This document shows positions 46,618-54,909 of a DNA stretch of 64,000 nucleotides, in pieces. Position 1 is the first letter of the stretch, and each line of letters begins with the position of its first letter. The stretch comes from Stutzerimonas stutzeri (GTDB lineage Bacteria; Pseudomonadota; Gammaproteobacteria; Pseudomonadales; Pseudomonadaceae): NCBI RefSeq assembly GCF_002890915.1, contig NZ_POUT01000002.1, positions 659,824 through 723,823 of the forward strand. Direction: 5' to 3'. The notes beneath the pieces are model-generated. The model saw only the letters and a program-made list of their open reading frames with translations. It was not told the origin of the DNA and ran no database searches. The position numbers and the translations under genes are program-made.

Positions 46618-48996
46618 ATGAAATTCAGTGAACAATGGCTGCGGAGCTGGGTGAATCCGCAGGTTTCCCGCGAAGAGCTGGTTGCGCGGCTGTCGATGGT
46701 CGGCCTCGAAGTCGATGCGGTCACGCCGGTTGCCGGTGCGTTCAATGGCGTGGTCGTGGGCGAAGTGCAGGCGACCGAGCAGCATCCCGATGCCGACAAG
46801 CTGCGCGTTTGCCAGGTCAGCAACGGCAGCGAGACCTTCCAGGTGGTCTGCGGTGCGCCCAATGTGCGCCCGGGCCTGAAGATTCCGTTCGCCATGATCG
46901 GCGCCCAGTTGCCCGGCGATTTCAAGATCAAGAAGGCCAAGCTGCGGGGCGTCGAGTCCAACGGCATGCTCTGTTCGGAAACCGAACTGCAGATCGGCAG
47001 CGACGACAGCGGCCTCATGGAGCTTGCGGCCGACGCGCCGGTCGGCGCCGATCTGCGCGAATACCTCGGCCTCGATGACGCGAGCATCGAGATCGGCCTG
47101 ACGCCGAATCGCGGTGACTGCCTTTCCCTGGCGGGGCTGGCGCGCGAGGTCGGGGCGATCTACGGCGCGGCGGTCAGTCCGATCGAAATTTCCCCAATGG
47201 CCGTAAGCCATGATGAAGTGCGTCCGGTCGAAGTTCTGGCGCCGAAGGCCTGCCCGCGTTACCTCGGACGGGTGATCCGCAACGTCGACCTGTCGCGGCC
47301 GACGCCGCTGTGGATGGTGGAGCGCCTGCGCCGCTCGGATATCCGCAGCATCGATGCGGTCGTGGATATCACCAACTACGTGATGCTCGAACTGGGGCAG
47401 CCGCTACATGCCTTCGATCTGGCCGAAATCAATGCCGGCATCCGCGTGCGGATGGCGGAAGAGGGCGAGAAGCTGGTCCTGCTCGACGGCCAGGAGATCA
47501 GCCTGCGCGCCGACACCCTGGTCATCGCCGATCACCAGCGGGCACTGGCCATTGCCGGTGTCATGGGCGGCGAGCATAGCGGCGTGAGTGCCACCACCCG
47601 GGACATCTTCCTGGAAAGTGCGTTCTTCGACACCATCGCGCTGGCCGGCAAGGCCCGCTCCTATGGTCTGCATACGGATGCATCGCATCGCTACGAGCGC
47701 GGTGTCGACTCGCAACTGGCGCGCCAGGCGATGGAGCGGGCCACCGCTCTGCTGCTGGAGATCGTCGGTGGCGAAGCCGGGCCGATCGTCGAGGCGGTCA
47801 GCGAAGAGCACCTGCCGAAGGTCGCGCCGGTGACGCTGCGTGCTGAGCGCATCGAGCAGATGCTGGGCCTGGAAATGGACGCTGCCGAGGTGGTGCGTCT
47901 GCTGACTTCGCTGGGGCTCGGCGTGAGCGAGGAGTCCGCGGGGCGCTGGCAGGTCGGCGTGCCGAGTCATCGTTTCGATATCAGCCTGGAAGTCGATCTG
48001 ATCGAAGAGCTCGGTCGGCTGTATGGTTATGACCGCCTGCCGGTGCGTTACCCGCAGGCGCGCCTGGCCCCCGAAGCGAAGCCGGAAGCACGCGCGGAGC
48101 TGCCGTTGCTGCGGCGCCTGCTGGTCGCCCGTGGCTACCAGGAAGCGATCACCTACAGCTTCATCGATCCCAAGCTGTTCGAGCAGTTCACCCCAGGCGT
48201 CAAGCCGCTGCAGCTGGCCAACCCGATTTCCGCGGACATGGCCGCCATGCGGGCCTCGCTCTGGCCAGGGCTGGTCAAGGCGCTGCAGTACAACCTCAAC
48301 CGCCAGCAGTCGCGCGTGCGTCTGTTCGAGGCAGGGCTGCGTTTCGTCGGCCAACTGGACGAGCTGAAGCAGGAAAGCATGCTCGCCGGCGTCGTGACCG
48401 GCAGTCGCCTGCCCGAAGGCTGGGCGAATGCCCGCGAGGCGACGGACTTCTATGACGTCAAGGCGGATGTCGAAGCGTTGCTGGCCTTTGCCGGAAATGG
48501 CGCGGCATACCGTTTCGTCGCGGGCGAGCATCCGGCATTGCATCCGGGGCAGACGGCGCGTATCGAGCGTGAAGGTCGCCTGGTTGGCTTCGTCGGCAGC
48601 CTGCACCCCGAACTAGCGACCAGCCTGGGCATCGACCAGCCGGTCTACCTGTTCGAGCTGGCGCTCGGCGAGATCGTCGAAGGCCGCCTGCCGAAATTCA
48701 GCGAGCTGTCGCGCTTCCCCGAAGTGCGCCGTGATCTCGCCGTACTGGTCGCGCGGGAAGTGCCGGCGCAAGCCGTCCTGCAGTGCATTCGCGATGCAGC
48801 GGGCGAGAATCTGACAGACCTCAAGCTATTTGATGTCTATCAGGGAAAAGGTATTGATCCGCTTAGCAAAAGTGTGGCAGTCGGCTTGACCTGGCAGCAC
48901 CCTTCGCGCACTCTAAACGACGACGAGGTGAACGGCGCGATGCAGCAAATCCTCACCTCCCTGGAAGAAAGGTTCAACGCCACGTTAAGGAAATAG
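46618..48996 (+). CDS. pheT: Phenylalanyl-tRNA synthetase beta subunit
   Basis: 792 residues, full length. tRNA-binding EMAP domain (39-150), B3/B4 editing domain, B5 domain, class-II-like core, and the C-terminal anticodon-binding FDX-ACB domain (FSELSRFPEVRRDLAVLV, DLKLFDVYQGKGI). 36 bp after pheS with a GGAG. Confidence 0.98.
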   Translation: MKFSEQWLRSWVNPQVSREELVARLSMVGLEVDAVTPVAGAFNGVVVGEVQATEQHPDADKLRVCQVSNGSETFQVVCGAPNVRPGLKIPFAMIGAQLPGDFKIKKAKLRGVESNGMLCSETELQIGSDDSGLMELAADAPVGADLREYLGLDDASIEIGLTPNRGDCLSLAGLAREVGAIYGAAVSPIEISPMAVSHDEVRPVEVLAPKACPRYLGRVIRNVDLSRPTPLWMVERLRRSDIRSIDAVVDITNYVMLELGQPLHAFDLAEINAGIRVRMAEEGEKLVLLDGQEISLRADTLVIADHQRALAIAGVMGGEHSGVSATTRDIFLESAFFDTIALAGKARSYGLHTDASHRYERGVDSQLARQAMERATALLLEIVGGEAGPIVEAVSEEHLPKVAPVTLRAERIEQMLGLEMDAAEVVRLLTSLGLGVSEESAGRWQVGVPSHRFDISLEVDLIEELGRLYGYDRLPVRYPQARLAPEAKPEARAELPLLRRLLVARGYQEAITYSFIDPKLFEQFTPGVKPLQLANPISADMAAMRASLWPGLVKALQYNLNRQQSRVRLFEAGLRFVGQLDELKQESMLAGVVTGSRLPEGWANAREATDFYDVKADVEALLAFAGNGAAYRFVAGEHPALHPGQTARIEREGRLVGFVGSLHPELATSLGIDQPVYLFELALGEIVEGRLPKFSELSRFPEVRRDLAVLVAREVPAQAVLQCIRDAAGENLTDLKLFDVYQGKGIDPLSKSVAVGLTWQHPSRTLNDDEVNGAMQQILTSLEERFNATLRK

Positions 48997-48999
48997 CGT

Positions 49000-49302
49000 A
49001 TGGGGGCTCTGACGAAAGCTGAAATGGCGGAACGTCTATATGAAGAGCTAGGCTTGAATAAGCGCGAAGCCAAGGAACTGGTGGAGCTGTTTTTCGAGGA
49101 GATCCGCCAGGCGCTGGAGCATAACGAGCAGGTCAAGCTGTCCGGATTCGGCAACTTCGACCTGCGCGACAAGCGCCAGCGTCCGGGGCGTAACCCCAAG
49201 ACCGGCGAGGAGATTCCGATCACGGCGCGACGCGTCGTGACCTTCCGTCCGGGGCAGAAACTCAAAGCCAGGGTCGAGGCTTATGCTGGAACCAAGTCAT
49301 AA
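49000..49302 (+). CDS. ihfA: Integration host factor alpha subunit
   Basis: 100 residues: [18 protein letters not shown] and the DNA-bending beta-arm region [14 protein letters not shown]. Pairs with IhfB. Overlaps the next gene by 20 bp, and follows pheT by 3 bp, as in other gammaproteobacteria. Confidence 0.98.
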   Translation: MGALTKAEMAERLYEELGLNKREAKELVELFFEEIRQALEHNEQVKLSGFGNFDLRDKRQRPGRNPKTGEEIPITARRVVTFRPGQKLKARVEAYAGTKS

Positions 49303-49639
49303 CGACGAGCTTCCGTCGATTCCGGGCAAACGCTATTTCACCATCGGTGAAGTCAGCGAACTCTGCGCGGTGAAGCCCCACGTGCTGCGCTACTGGGAGC
49401 AGGAATTTCCCCAGCTCAATCCGGTGAAGCGGCGCGGAAACCGGCGTTATTATCAGCGGCAAGACGTGCTGATGATTCGTCAGATCCGTGCCCTCCTGTA
49501 CGACCAGGGCTTCACGATCGGCGGTGCAAGGCAGCGCCTTTCCGGCGAAGAGGCGCGCGACGACACCACCCAGTACAAGCAACTGATTCGGCAGATGATT
49601 TCCGAATTGGAAGAAGTATTGCTGGTGCTCCGGAAATAA
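49283..49639 (+). CDS. MerR-family transcriptional regulator
   Basis: 118 residues. Winged-helix N-terminus [30 protein letters not shown] (core [14 protein letters not shown]) with the [13 protein letters not shown] wing and a short C-terminal helix instead of a ligand domain. Always found after ihfA in this cluster in pseudomonads; its target is unknown. Confidence 0.93.
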   Translation: MLEPSHNDELPSIPGKRYFTIGEVSELCAVKPHVLRYWEQEFPQLNPVKRRGNRRYYQRQDVLMIRQIRALLYDQGFTIGGARQRLSGEEARDDTTQYKQLIRQMISELEEVLLVLRK

Positions 49640-49662
49640 ATCACTCGGGCCTCTAAAAAACT

Positions 49663-49691
49663 TTCACATTTTCAGTTGCTTAAGGTATAGT
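49663..49691 (+). promoter_or_regulatory. Sigma-70 promoter of tRNA-Pro(GGG)
   Basis: TTCACA (49663-49668), 17-bp spacer, TATAGT (49686-49691). Confidence 0.75.
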
Positions 49692-49723
49692 TCGATCCGT
49701 TTTCAGCGGTGCTGATAACACTG

Positions 49724-49801
<78 letters not shown>

Positions 49802-49812
49802 AAAAACCCTAG

Positions 49813-49847
49813 AAAATCCAGTCACTTAGCGGTGTCTGGATTTTTTT
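49813..49847 (+). terminator. Intrinsic terminator after tRNA-Pro(GGG)
   Basis: AAAATCCAG pairs with CTGGATTTT, followed by seven T in total; an inner TCAC/GGTG stem is in the loop. Confidence 0.87.
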
Positions 49848-49876
49848 ATGGGCGGATGTTTTGTGTGGTTGCCGAA

Positions 49877-49914
49877 TTTTGTGCCACTTTTTGTGCCACC
49901 GGATTTTGTGCTGC
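49877..49914 (+). repeat. Tandem TTTTGTGCCAC repeats next to the tRNA
   Basis: Two identical 11-mers (49877-49887, 49889-49899) and a third imperfect copy (49904-49914). Spacing is 12 and 15 bases. Could be integrase arm-type sites of the neighbouring element. The surrounding gap 49848-50273 shows no convincing gene; one open frame in it has no ribosome-binding site. Confidence 0.6.
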
Positions 49915-50273
49915 TGTCGAGCGAAAGGCTGGTTAGTTATCAGTCGCCTTTGTCCAGTGGGCGAGGGCTCTGCTTCTCTTCTTTGCTGCCATTGGGAGTC
50001 CTGGGTTTGTGCATCTCTACAGCACTAAGTTTCCGCTTCGTATGCGCACTTCGTGCTTCTAGTTTGATGCAACCCTAAGAGCTGGGGCAGGTTGCGAGGG
50101 CCATTACGGCGTCACGATACCTGCAATCGGTCAGTTTCTGCTATCGGCCAAAAGCTTCCCTTGGCGTGGGATAGCACCCAATAGGGTTGCTCAGGTAGGG
50201 AATGATGGCACTATGAAATCGGAAGTTTTCCGCTTATCTTTGAGCATGAATAGGTCATGCCAAGGACTGCCCC

Positions 50274-52427
50274 ATGATCGAAAAGATTCTGCTTCGCAAC
50301 GTCTCCAGCTACTCTCCTGACTCAGCGGTGTCCATTGCCCCGCTCAAGCGCGTGAGTTTGTTTTACGGTCAGAACGGGACGGGCAAGACCACCATCAGTA
50401 ACTTCCTTCAGGCCCCTGCTGAGGCCTGCTACAGCGTTTGCGGCATGGAGCCAATAAAGGTTGGCCGGGAGGTCCTGGTCTACAACCATGCATTCATGGA
50501 GAAAAATTTCCATGAAGCCGCATCCCAGCCAGGGGTCTTCACCCTTAATGAGGGCAACATTGAGGCTGAAGCTGCCCTTGCAGCGGCTGAGGCAGCAATC
50601 GCTGAGCTGACGATCGCCCATGATGCTGAAATGGAGAAGGGCGTCACCTGTAAGAAGGCCCAGGAGCAAGCTCATGAGGCGCTGCTGGACAGTGTATGGA
50701 AGCCCAAGCGTGACTTCGATAACACTGCTTTGGCTTACTGTTTCAGGTCGCTCAACACCAAAGAGCGTTTACTTGACGCTGTCCGACGCGTCCAGTTCGT
50801 GGCAACCACTGACACCGCTCAGGGGCTGCTGAGCGAGGCGGCAGAACTTAACGAGGCCAGTGATCAGGAGCTGCCCGGAATCGCGTCAATGACCTTCCAG
50901 GCGAATAAGCTAGAAGCCGATCCGATCATCCAGGAAGTCATCACTGGGTCAGGTGATTCCTACCTTTCTGCGTTCATTCAGCAACTGGGAAACTCGGATT
51001 GGGTCAAGCAGGCACTGCGCTATGAGGTCGAGTCAAAAGACCAGTGCCCACTATGCCAGCAGCCCTTGCCGCAGGATTTCTATGCTGAAATTCGTAAAGT
51101 CTTCGATAAGACCTATGAGCAGCGCCTTGGTTTGCTTCGGCAACTCGAAAGCCAATACCGAGACGCGGTGGATCAATTCCTGCGACGGTGCGAGGCTCCG
51201 GAATATCAGCTGCAAGCCATAAAGCTCCGTGTCACCAGGCTTCACGCTGTGTTCCAGAAAAACCTGCAGTCCCTCGCTACGAAGCTCGCCAGTCCATCCC
51301 TCACGATTACGCTGGAGTCCACTGCAACACTGGTCGCCGAGTTGAATAGTGAGATCGCGGCTGAGCAACTGAAAATCGACGCTATCAATGCGAGGATAAA
51401 AAACAGGAAGCAGCATGAGGAGGACATCAAGCGACGCTTCTGGAGCTGGTACAGAGCTTCGTGCGACGCGGCTTTCGTGGCATTCGAAAAGGTCGACAAG
51501 GAGCAGGGGCGCCAACGCCAGGCCGCCAAGGATGAGGTTCAGTCTCTGCGGGATCGCATTCAGGCACAACGCGATATCATTGCCCAATCCAGGGCGGCCA
51601 TCACGAACATCGACCAGTCGGTCGAGAATATCAATAATTGGTTGCGTGTGCTGGGTCTGAAGGGCTTCGCGCTGATTAAAGAAGAGGGCCCGGTGCCGCA
51701 ATATCGTCTTGAGCGCCCTGGCCAGACTGAAGGGGTGTTCAGAACGCTAAGTGAGGGCGAGAAAACGCTGATCTCGTTTCTCTACTTCCTTGAGGTCTGC
51801 AATGGCGAGCTGGACACAGCTAGTGGGAAGCTCAAGCGTGATCGCATCATCGTCATCGATGACCCAATATCGAGCCTCTCCCATAACTATGTCTACGATA
51901 TTGCGTCGCTGATCAGGCGGCAGGTGCTCATTCCGAGAGACCGGTTCAAGCAGGTGATCATCCTGACGCACAACCTTTTCTTCTTCCACGAAATGGTCAA
52001 GCTCTTAAAGGATGACGGAGAAAAATCCTTGGCAATGTTCCGGATCACCAAGTCCGAATACAGCTCGGTCGTGACCATGGAGGAGCGGGAAATCCAGAAC
52101 GACTACCAAGCCTTCTGGCAAACGATCAAGGACGCGTTGCAAGGCCGAACGTCCCCTAACGTGATTCCGAACATGATGCGCAATATCTTGGAGTACTACT
52201 TCAGCTTCGTGCATCAGATCCCCAGCCTGCGCCAGGCGTTGACTGATCTTAGCGAGGAGAATCCAGAGTTCAGAGCGCTCTACCGCTACATCAATCGTGA
52301 ATCACATGCCGACTCGGTTAATCTCACTGATTTCGGTGAGATCAATCCGGCGACCTTCGTTGCGCGGTTCAAGGATGTGTTCATCAAAACCAACTTCGAA
52401 TCCCATTTTGACAAGATGATGGCATAG
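50274..52427 (+). CDS. AAA_13-family ATPase, candidate RloC/PrrC-like anticodon nuclease
   Basis: 717 residues. An ABC-type ATPase split by a coiled coil: Walker A GQNGTGKT (32-39), signature LSEGEK (492-497), Walker B IIVIDD (525-530), H-loop His566. A zinc hook-like CPLC is at 258-261 inside the coiled-coil region. The C-terminal domain has R636-x3-E640 and H678 (in RESH), the same order as the Arg-Glu-His catalytic triad of the PrrC/RloC tRNA anticodon nucleases. I infer a defence nuclease that cleaves tRNA anticodon loops; the E-to-H spacing (38) is close to but not equal to PrrC's 32. No Hsd genes are adjacent. It lies next to a tRNA insertion site. Confidence 0.72.
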   Translation: MIEKILLRNVSSYSPDSAVSIAPLKRVSLFYGQNGTGKTTISNFLQAPAEACYSVCGMEPIKVGREVLVYNHAFMEKNFHEAASQPGVFTLNEGNIEAEAALAAAEAAIAELTIAHDAEMEKGVTCKKAQEQAHEALLDSVWKPKRDFDNTALAYCFRSLNTKERLLDAVRRVQFVATTDTAQGLLSEAAELNEASDQELPGIASMTFQANKLEADPIIQEVITGSGDSYLSAFIQQLGNSDWVKQALRYEVESKDQCPLCQQPLPQDFYAEIRKVFDKTYEQRLGLLRQLESQYRDAVDQFLRRCEAPEYQLQAIKLRVTRLHAVFQKNLQSLATKLASPSLTITLESTATLVAELNSEIAAEQLKIDAINARIKNRKQHEEDIKRRFWSWYRASCDAAFVAFEKVDKEQGRQRQAAKDEVQSLRDRIQAQRDIIAQSRAAITNIDQSVENINNWLRVLGLKGFALIKEEGPVPQYRLERPGQTEGVFRTLSEGEKTLISFLYFLEVCNGELDTASGKLKRDRIIVIDDPISSLSHNYVYDIASLIRRQVLIPRDRFKQVIILTHNLFFFHEMVKLLKDDGEKSLAMFRITKSEYSSVVTMEEREIQNDYQAFWQTIKDALQGRTSPNVIPNMMRNILEYYFSFVHQIPSLRQALTDLSEENPEFRALYRYINRESHADSVNLTDFGEINPATFVARFKDVFIKTNFESHFDKMMA

Positions 52428-52576
52428 CTCTTTCCAGGTTGAGCTATCCGCTGATAGCATTAAGCCTGCAGCTACCACCAAAGGGCTCTCCTTCCTGCCT
52501 AGCGCTTATCTGCTCGCTTTGCACGTGGCGTGTAAAGGCTATCAGCGGCCTGCTGAGATCAGATGGAGAATACGCC

Positions 52577-52681
52577 ATGACCGATCATGGGAAAGTTGTC
52601 CTGGTTCGCCAGTACAACCGTTTCCGGTTTGGGCAATGGGAAACCGTGTGCATGCACATGCGTTCCCTGCCGCGCCGGTAA
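52577..52681 (+). CDS. Small basic protein, unknown
   Basis: 34 codons (MTDHGKVVLVRQYNRFRF...). A GGAG lies about 8 bases upstream of the ATG. Arg-rich, no hit I can name. It may be a remnant of a larger gene. Low confidence. Confidence 0.35.
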   Translation: MTDHGKVVLVRQYNRFRFGQWETVCMHMRSLPRR

Positions 52682-52809
52682 TTGAACGTACCTAGGTGGT
52701 AGCTGCACTTCTGCTTCCAGACCGTCTCCACTATCTGCAGCGCTCCTGTCGAGTCGCCTCCAACGTCTCACAGATATGAAGAACACGCCTAGGTTGAGCG
52801 ACCGCTTCT

Positions 52810-52994
52810 GGCCGATTCTGTTGAACAAGTCGGTTTCTGAGAGAGCTGTTTTTCGGCAGCTCAAAAAATGCTCGATTCGGCGTTGCTACGTAAAGACCAA
52901 GGCAACTCTGCCTTCTGAGCGCGCCAGATTTCAACGTCGAGCGCGCCCTTTCATGGGCAAAAATCGCGATGGGACTTTTTCAACAGAATCGGCC
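52810..52994. mobile_element. MITE-like element with 22-bp inverted ends
   Basis: GGCCGATTCTGTTGAACAAGTC (52810-52831, described as a 22-base arm) and its inverse GACTTTTTCAACAGAATCGGCC (52973-52994) match at 21 of 22 positions. About 141 bp lies between, without a gene. Typical of a small non-autonomous insertion or of the two ends left by a deleted IS. The full gap 52682-53048 has no other gene. Confidence 0.6.
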
Positions 52995-53048
52995 GATAGT
53001 TGCCACTTGTAGGTGCCCGTTTCCGGCTAGTAGAAGAAGATCGACACA

Positions 53049-54005
53049 CTACTCATGCCTTCTTACTATGCATTCGATATCCAAGTATCCATCATAGATA
53101 ACATCAGGAATTAATTTCCTATAATACATATCTCTCCATAGAGTCTTAATCACATACTCTGGCTCTTCCCCCCACTCAATGTGTTCATTTGGATTATCCA
53201 TTGCGATAACGCCGACGGCATGTATTTTGTTGCCTCGATTATGGTTGAAATAATTCTGTATCTTGTGTATTTGTTCTCTTTCGTGACGAAACTCGGCAAG
53301 CATCGTCTCCATGTCGTAGAAGCTCTCAAAATCATCCCAATCAGGTAAATCCTTGAGGCCTAAATTCAAATGTAGATGGTGCTCGTACTGTTCGCCAAGA
53401 AAAGTCATGTGTCCACTTTTAAAGCAAACATTCCAGATATCCACCAATGATTCGTCGTACAATCCTGACTCAGCTCCTAAGATGCCAAGGTTATAAGAGG
53501 CAGATAGGCAGTCAGTATAGCCTGCACTTGCGCAGAGTAATTTGTCCTGCCGATAAAATTCACTAAAGTAATTCTTTAGATCTTCAAATTCATGCAGGAA
53601 ACTTTTTGCCAGCCTGAAGTCGTTCTCTATGAAGACTATGTTTTCAAAGTGAGAGGACGCCCTGTGTGACCAATTGAAGCTTCCAGTGACAACAGTCTTG
53701 CTGTCTATTATGCAAAATTTGTTGTGCATTATTGATTTGTAGAACCTTCCCTTGATTGGGTATAGCTCGACGTCGCTGTCAGGGCTGACAAAATTTTTTC
53801 TATTTATGAAGTCGTCGTTGTATAAAATCTCAATGTGCACTCCCTTTCTAGATAGCTCATTGAATACAGGGGTGTAATCTGACCAGCTTATCCAAGCGAC
53901 GCAGATCTTTATTGATGACTTGGCTTTTCTTAGTTCGTTCTTTAGATGGAATTTAATGTCTTCAAAATGTGATGTGTTTTTTATTGATGTACTGTTTCGA
54001 TGCAT
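53049..54005 (-). CDS. PLD-family (HKD) nuclease-like protein
   Basis: 318 residues, with a single phospholipase-D motif: H94, K96 and D101 in MHNKFCIIDSKTVVTGSFNWS, with N and S after it. A single HKD is typical of PLD-type nucleases that act as dimers (Nuc-like). Residues 120-318 have no clear match. AT-rich (visibly below the chromosome) and running against the flanking genes; a recent import. It stands by the anticodon-nuclease-like gene and is likely part of a defence locus. Confidence 0.75.
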   Translation of the reverse strand: MHRNSTSIKNTSHFEDIKFHLKNELRKAKSSIKICVAWISWSDYTPVFNELSRKGVHIEILYNDDFINRKNFVSPDSDVELYPIKGRFYKSIMHNKFCIIDSKTVVTGSFNWSHRASSHFENIVFIENDFRLAKSFLHEFEDLKNYFSEFYRQDKLLCASAGYTDCLSASYNLGILGAESGLYDESLVDIWNVCFKSGHMTFLGEQYEHHLHLNLGLKDLPDWDDFESFYDMETMLAEFRHEREQIHKIQNYFNHNRGNKIHAVGVIAMDNPNEHIEWGEEPEYVIKTLWRDMYYRKLIPDVIYDGYLDIECIVRRHE

Positions 54006-54207
54006 TTTGTTAGTTTCCCTGTTATGTCTGTTTTTCCCAAATCTGCGCCTCCGGCTTTGGATGCTTATGGCCGGAAACGGTCACCGACGAATGACTTTAT
54101 TGGCTGAGTTCAGGCGCTCAAAGGTTTCTGCGAAATGAGGGGGTGGATGTCAACCTCGTGCAGGGTCGGAATTATGTGCTCAGAGCTAATTGCTTGGCTG
54201 TCCGTAT

Positions 54208-54849
54208 TCATTCTATCTGATTTTTGTTGCTAGGAATATCATGAGTCCTTGGGCTCGATGGTTCTAGGATATCGCTTAAATGCTTTGTTATGCTTGAGTC
54301 TAATGAGATTCCTTCGTTTAGTAGTTTTTCTGTCAGAGTGATAGCTATAAGCTTAAGCTTGGCTATCTGACCTTCTTGTTCTTCTATTCTGCCGTTTAGC
54401 TTAGAAAGCTCTGATCGATGGGTGGTCGCGTTCTCGAGAGTGTTGCTGGAATGATGTAACCTCTGTGAAATACCAGGGTCTTTTTTAGGTCGTCTGCTTT
54501 TGATCTTTTCTTCAAAAAAATTCTTGTAGTATTTTTTTGCTTCGTAGTTAAGAGCAATTATTTCTTCAAGAGTCTCGGTCAGGCTTCGTTTGCCTTGTAT
54601 TTTTTTGAGCGTGCTAAAGGCTTCTGGCGTTATGTCGCAACTAATAGATCTTCGTTTTGATCTGTGAGAATACGAATTCCAGCGTTGTTTTATTTTTCTA
54701 AGATCTTCTTCTGTCAGATTGCTAAGCGCTACTATAAGTGCAAATTTATCATCCGCATTAGGGAAGGTGGTATCTATAAGCCAATTCTTTATGCCTGGGT
54801 CTTTGTTTAGCCACTCATATACGCTTTGTTTTCTTTTCATGGTTTTCAT
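54208..54849 (-). CDS. MatP-like ribbon-helix-helix DNA-binding protein
   Basis: 213 residues from ATG 54849; GTG 54870 and ATG 54840 are also possible, and none has a clear Shine-Dalgarno. The centre (RRSISCDITPEAFSTLKK... LTETLEEII) resembles the ribbon-helix-helix of MatP (R/K-S-I strand, then L-T/S-E-T helix), preceded by a basic helix. The C-terminal third is charged coiled coil. AT-rich. It diverges from the 54910 gene across a tandem-repeat operator, which it may bind. Confidence 0.65.
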   Translation of the reverse strand: MKTMKRKQSVYEWLNKDPGIKNWLIDTTFPNADDKFALIVALSNLTEEDLRKIKQRWNSYSHRSKRRSISCDITPEAFSTLKKIQGKRSLTETLEEIIALNYEAKKYYKNFFEEKIKSRRPKKDPGISQRLHHSSNTLENATTHRSELSKLNGRIEEQEGQIAKLKLIAITLTEKLLNEGISLDSSITKHLSDILEPSSPRTHDIPSNKNQIE

Positions 54850-54868
54850 GCTATTTTCATATTGTATC

Positions 54869-54889
54869 ACGTGTGATATTACGTGTGAT
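54869..54889 (+). promoter_or_regulatory. Tandem operator or iteron-like repeats
   Basis: ACGTGTGAT occurs twice with a 12-bp period (54869-54877 and 54881-54889). The first copy also begins a palindrome with the upstream ATCAC. It sits between two divergent genes, one encoding a ribbon-helix-helix protein, a class that favours tandem repeats. Confidence 0.65.
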
Positions 54890-54909
54890 TTGCATAGGAT
54901 GGCAATGGG

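Noticed and set aside
48840..49265. Antisense open frame across pheT end and ihfA
   Set aside because: Shadow of two well-supported genes.
49848..50078. Open frame next to the tRNA-Pro terminator
   Set aside because: No ribosome-binding site, starts in the terminator T-run and covers the tandem repeats.
52776..53012. Open frame in the MITE-like region
   Set aside because: Runs through both inverted repeats with no support.
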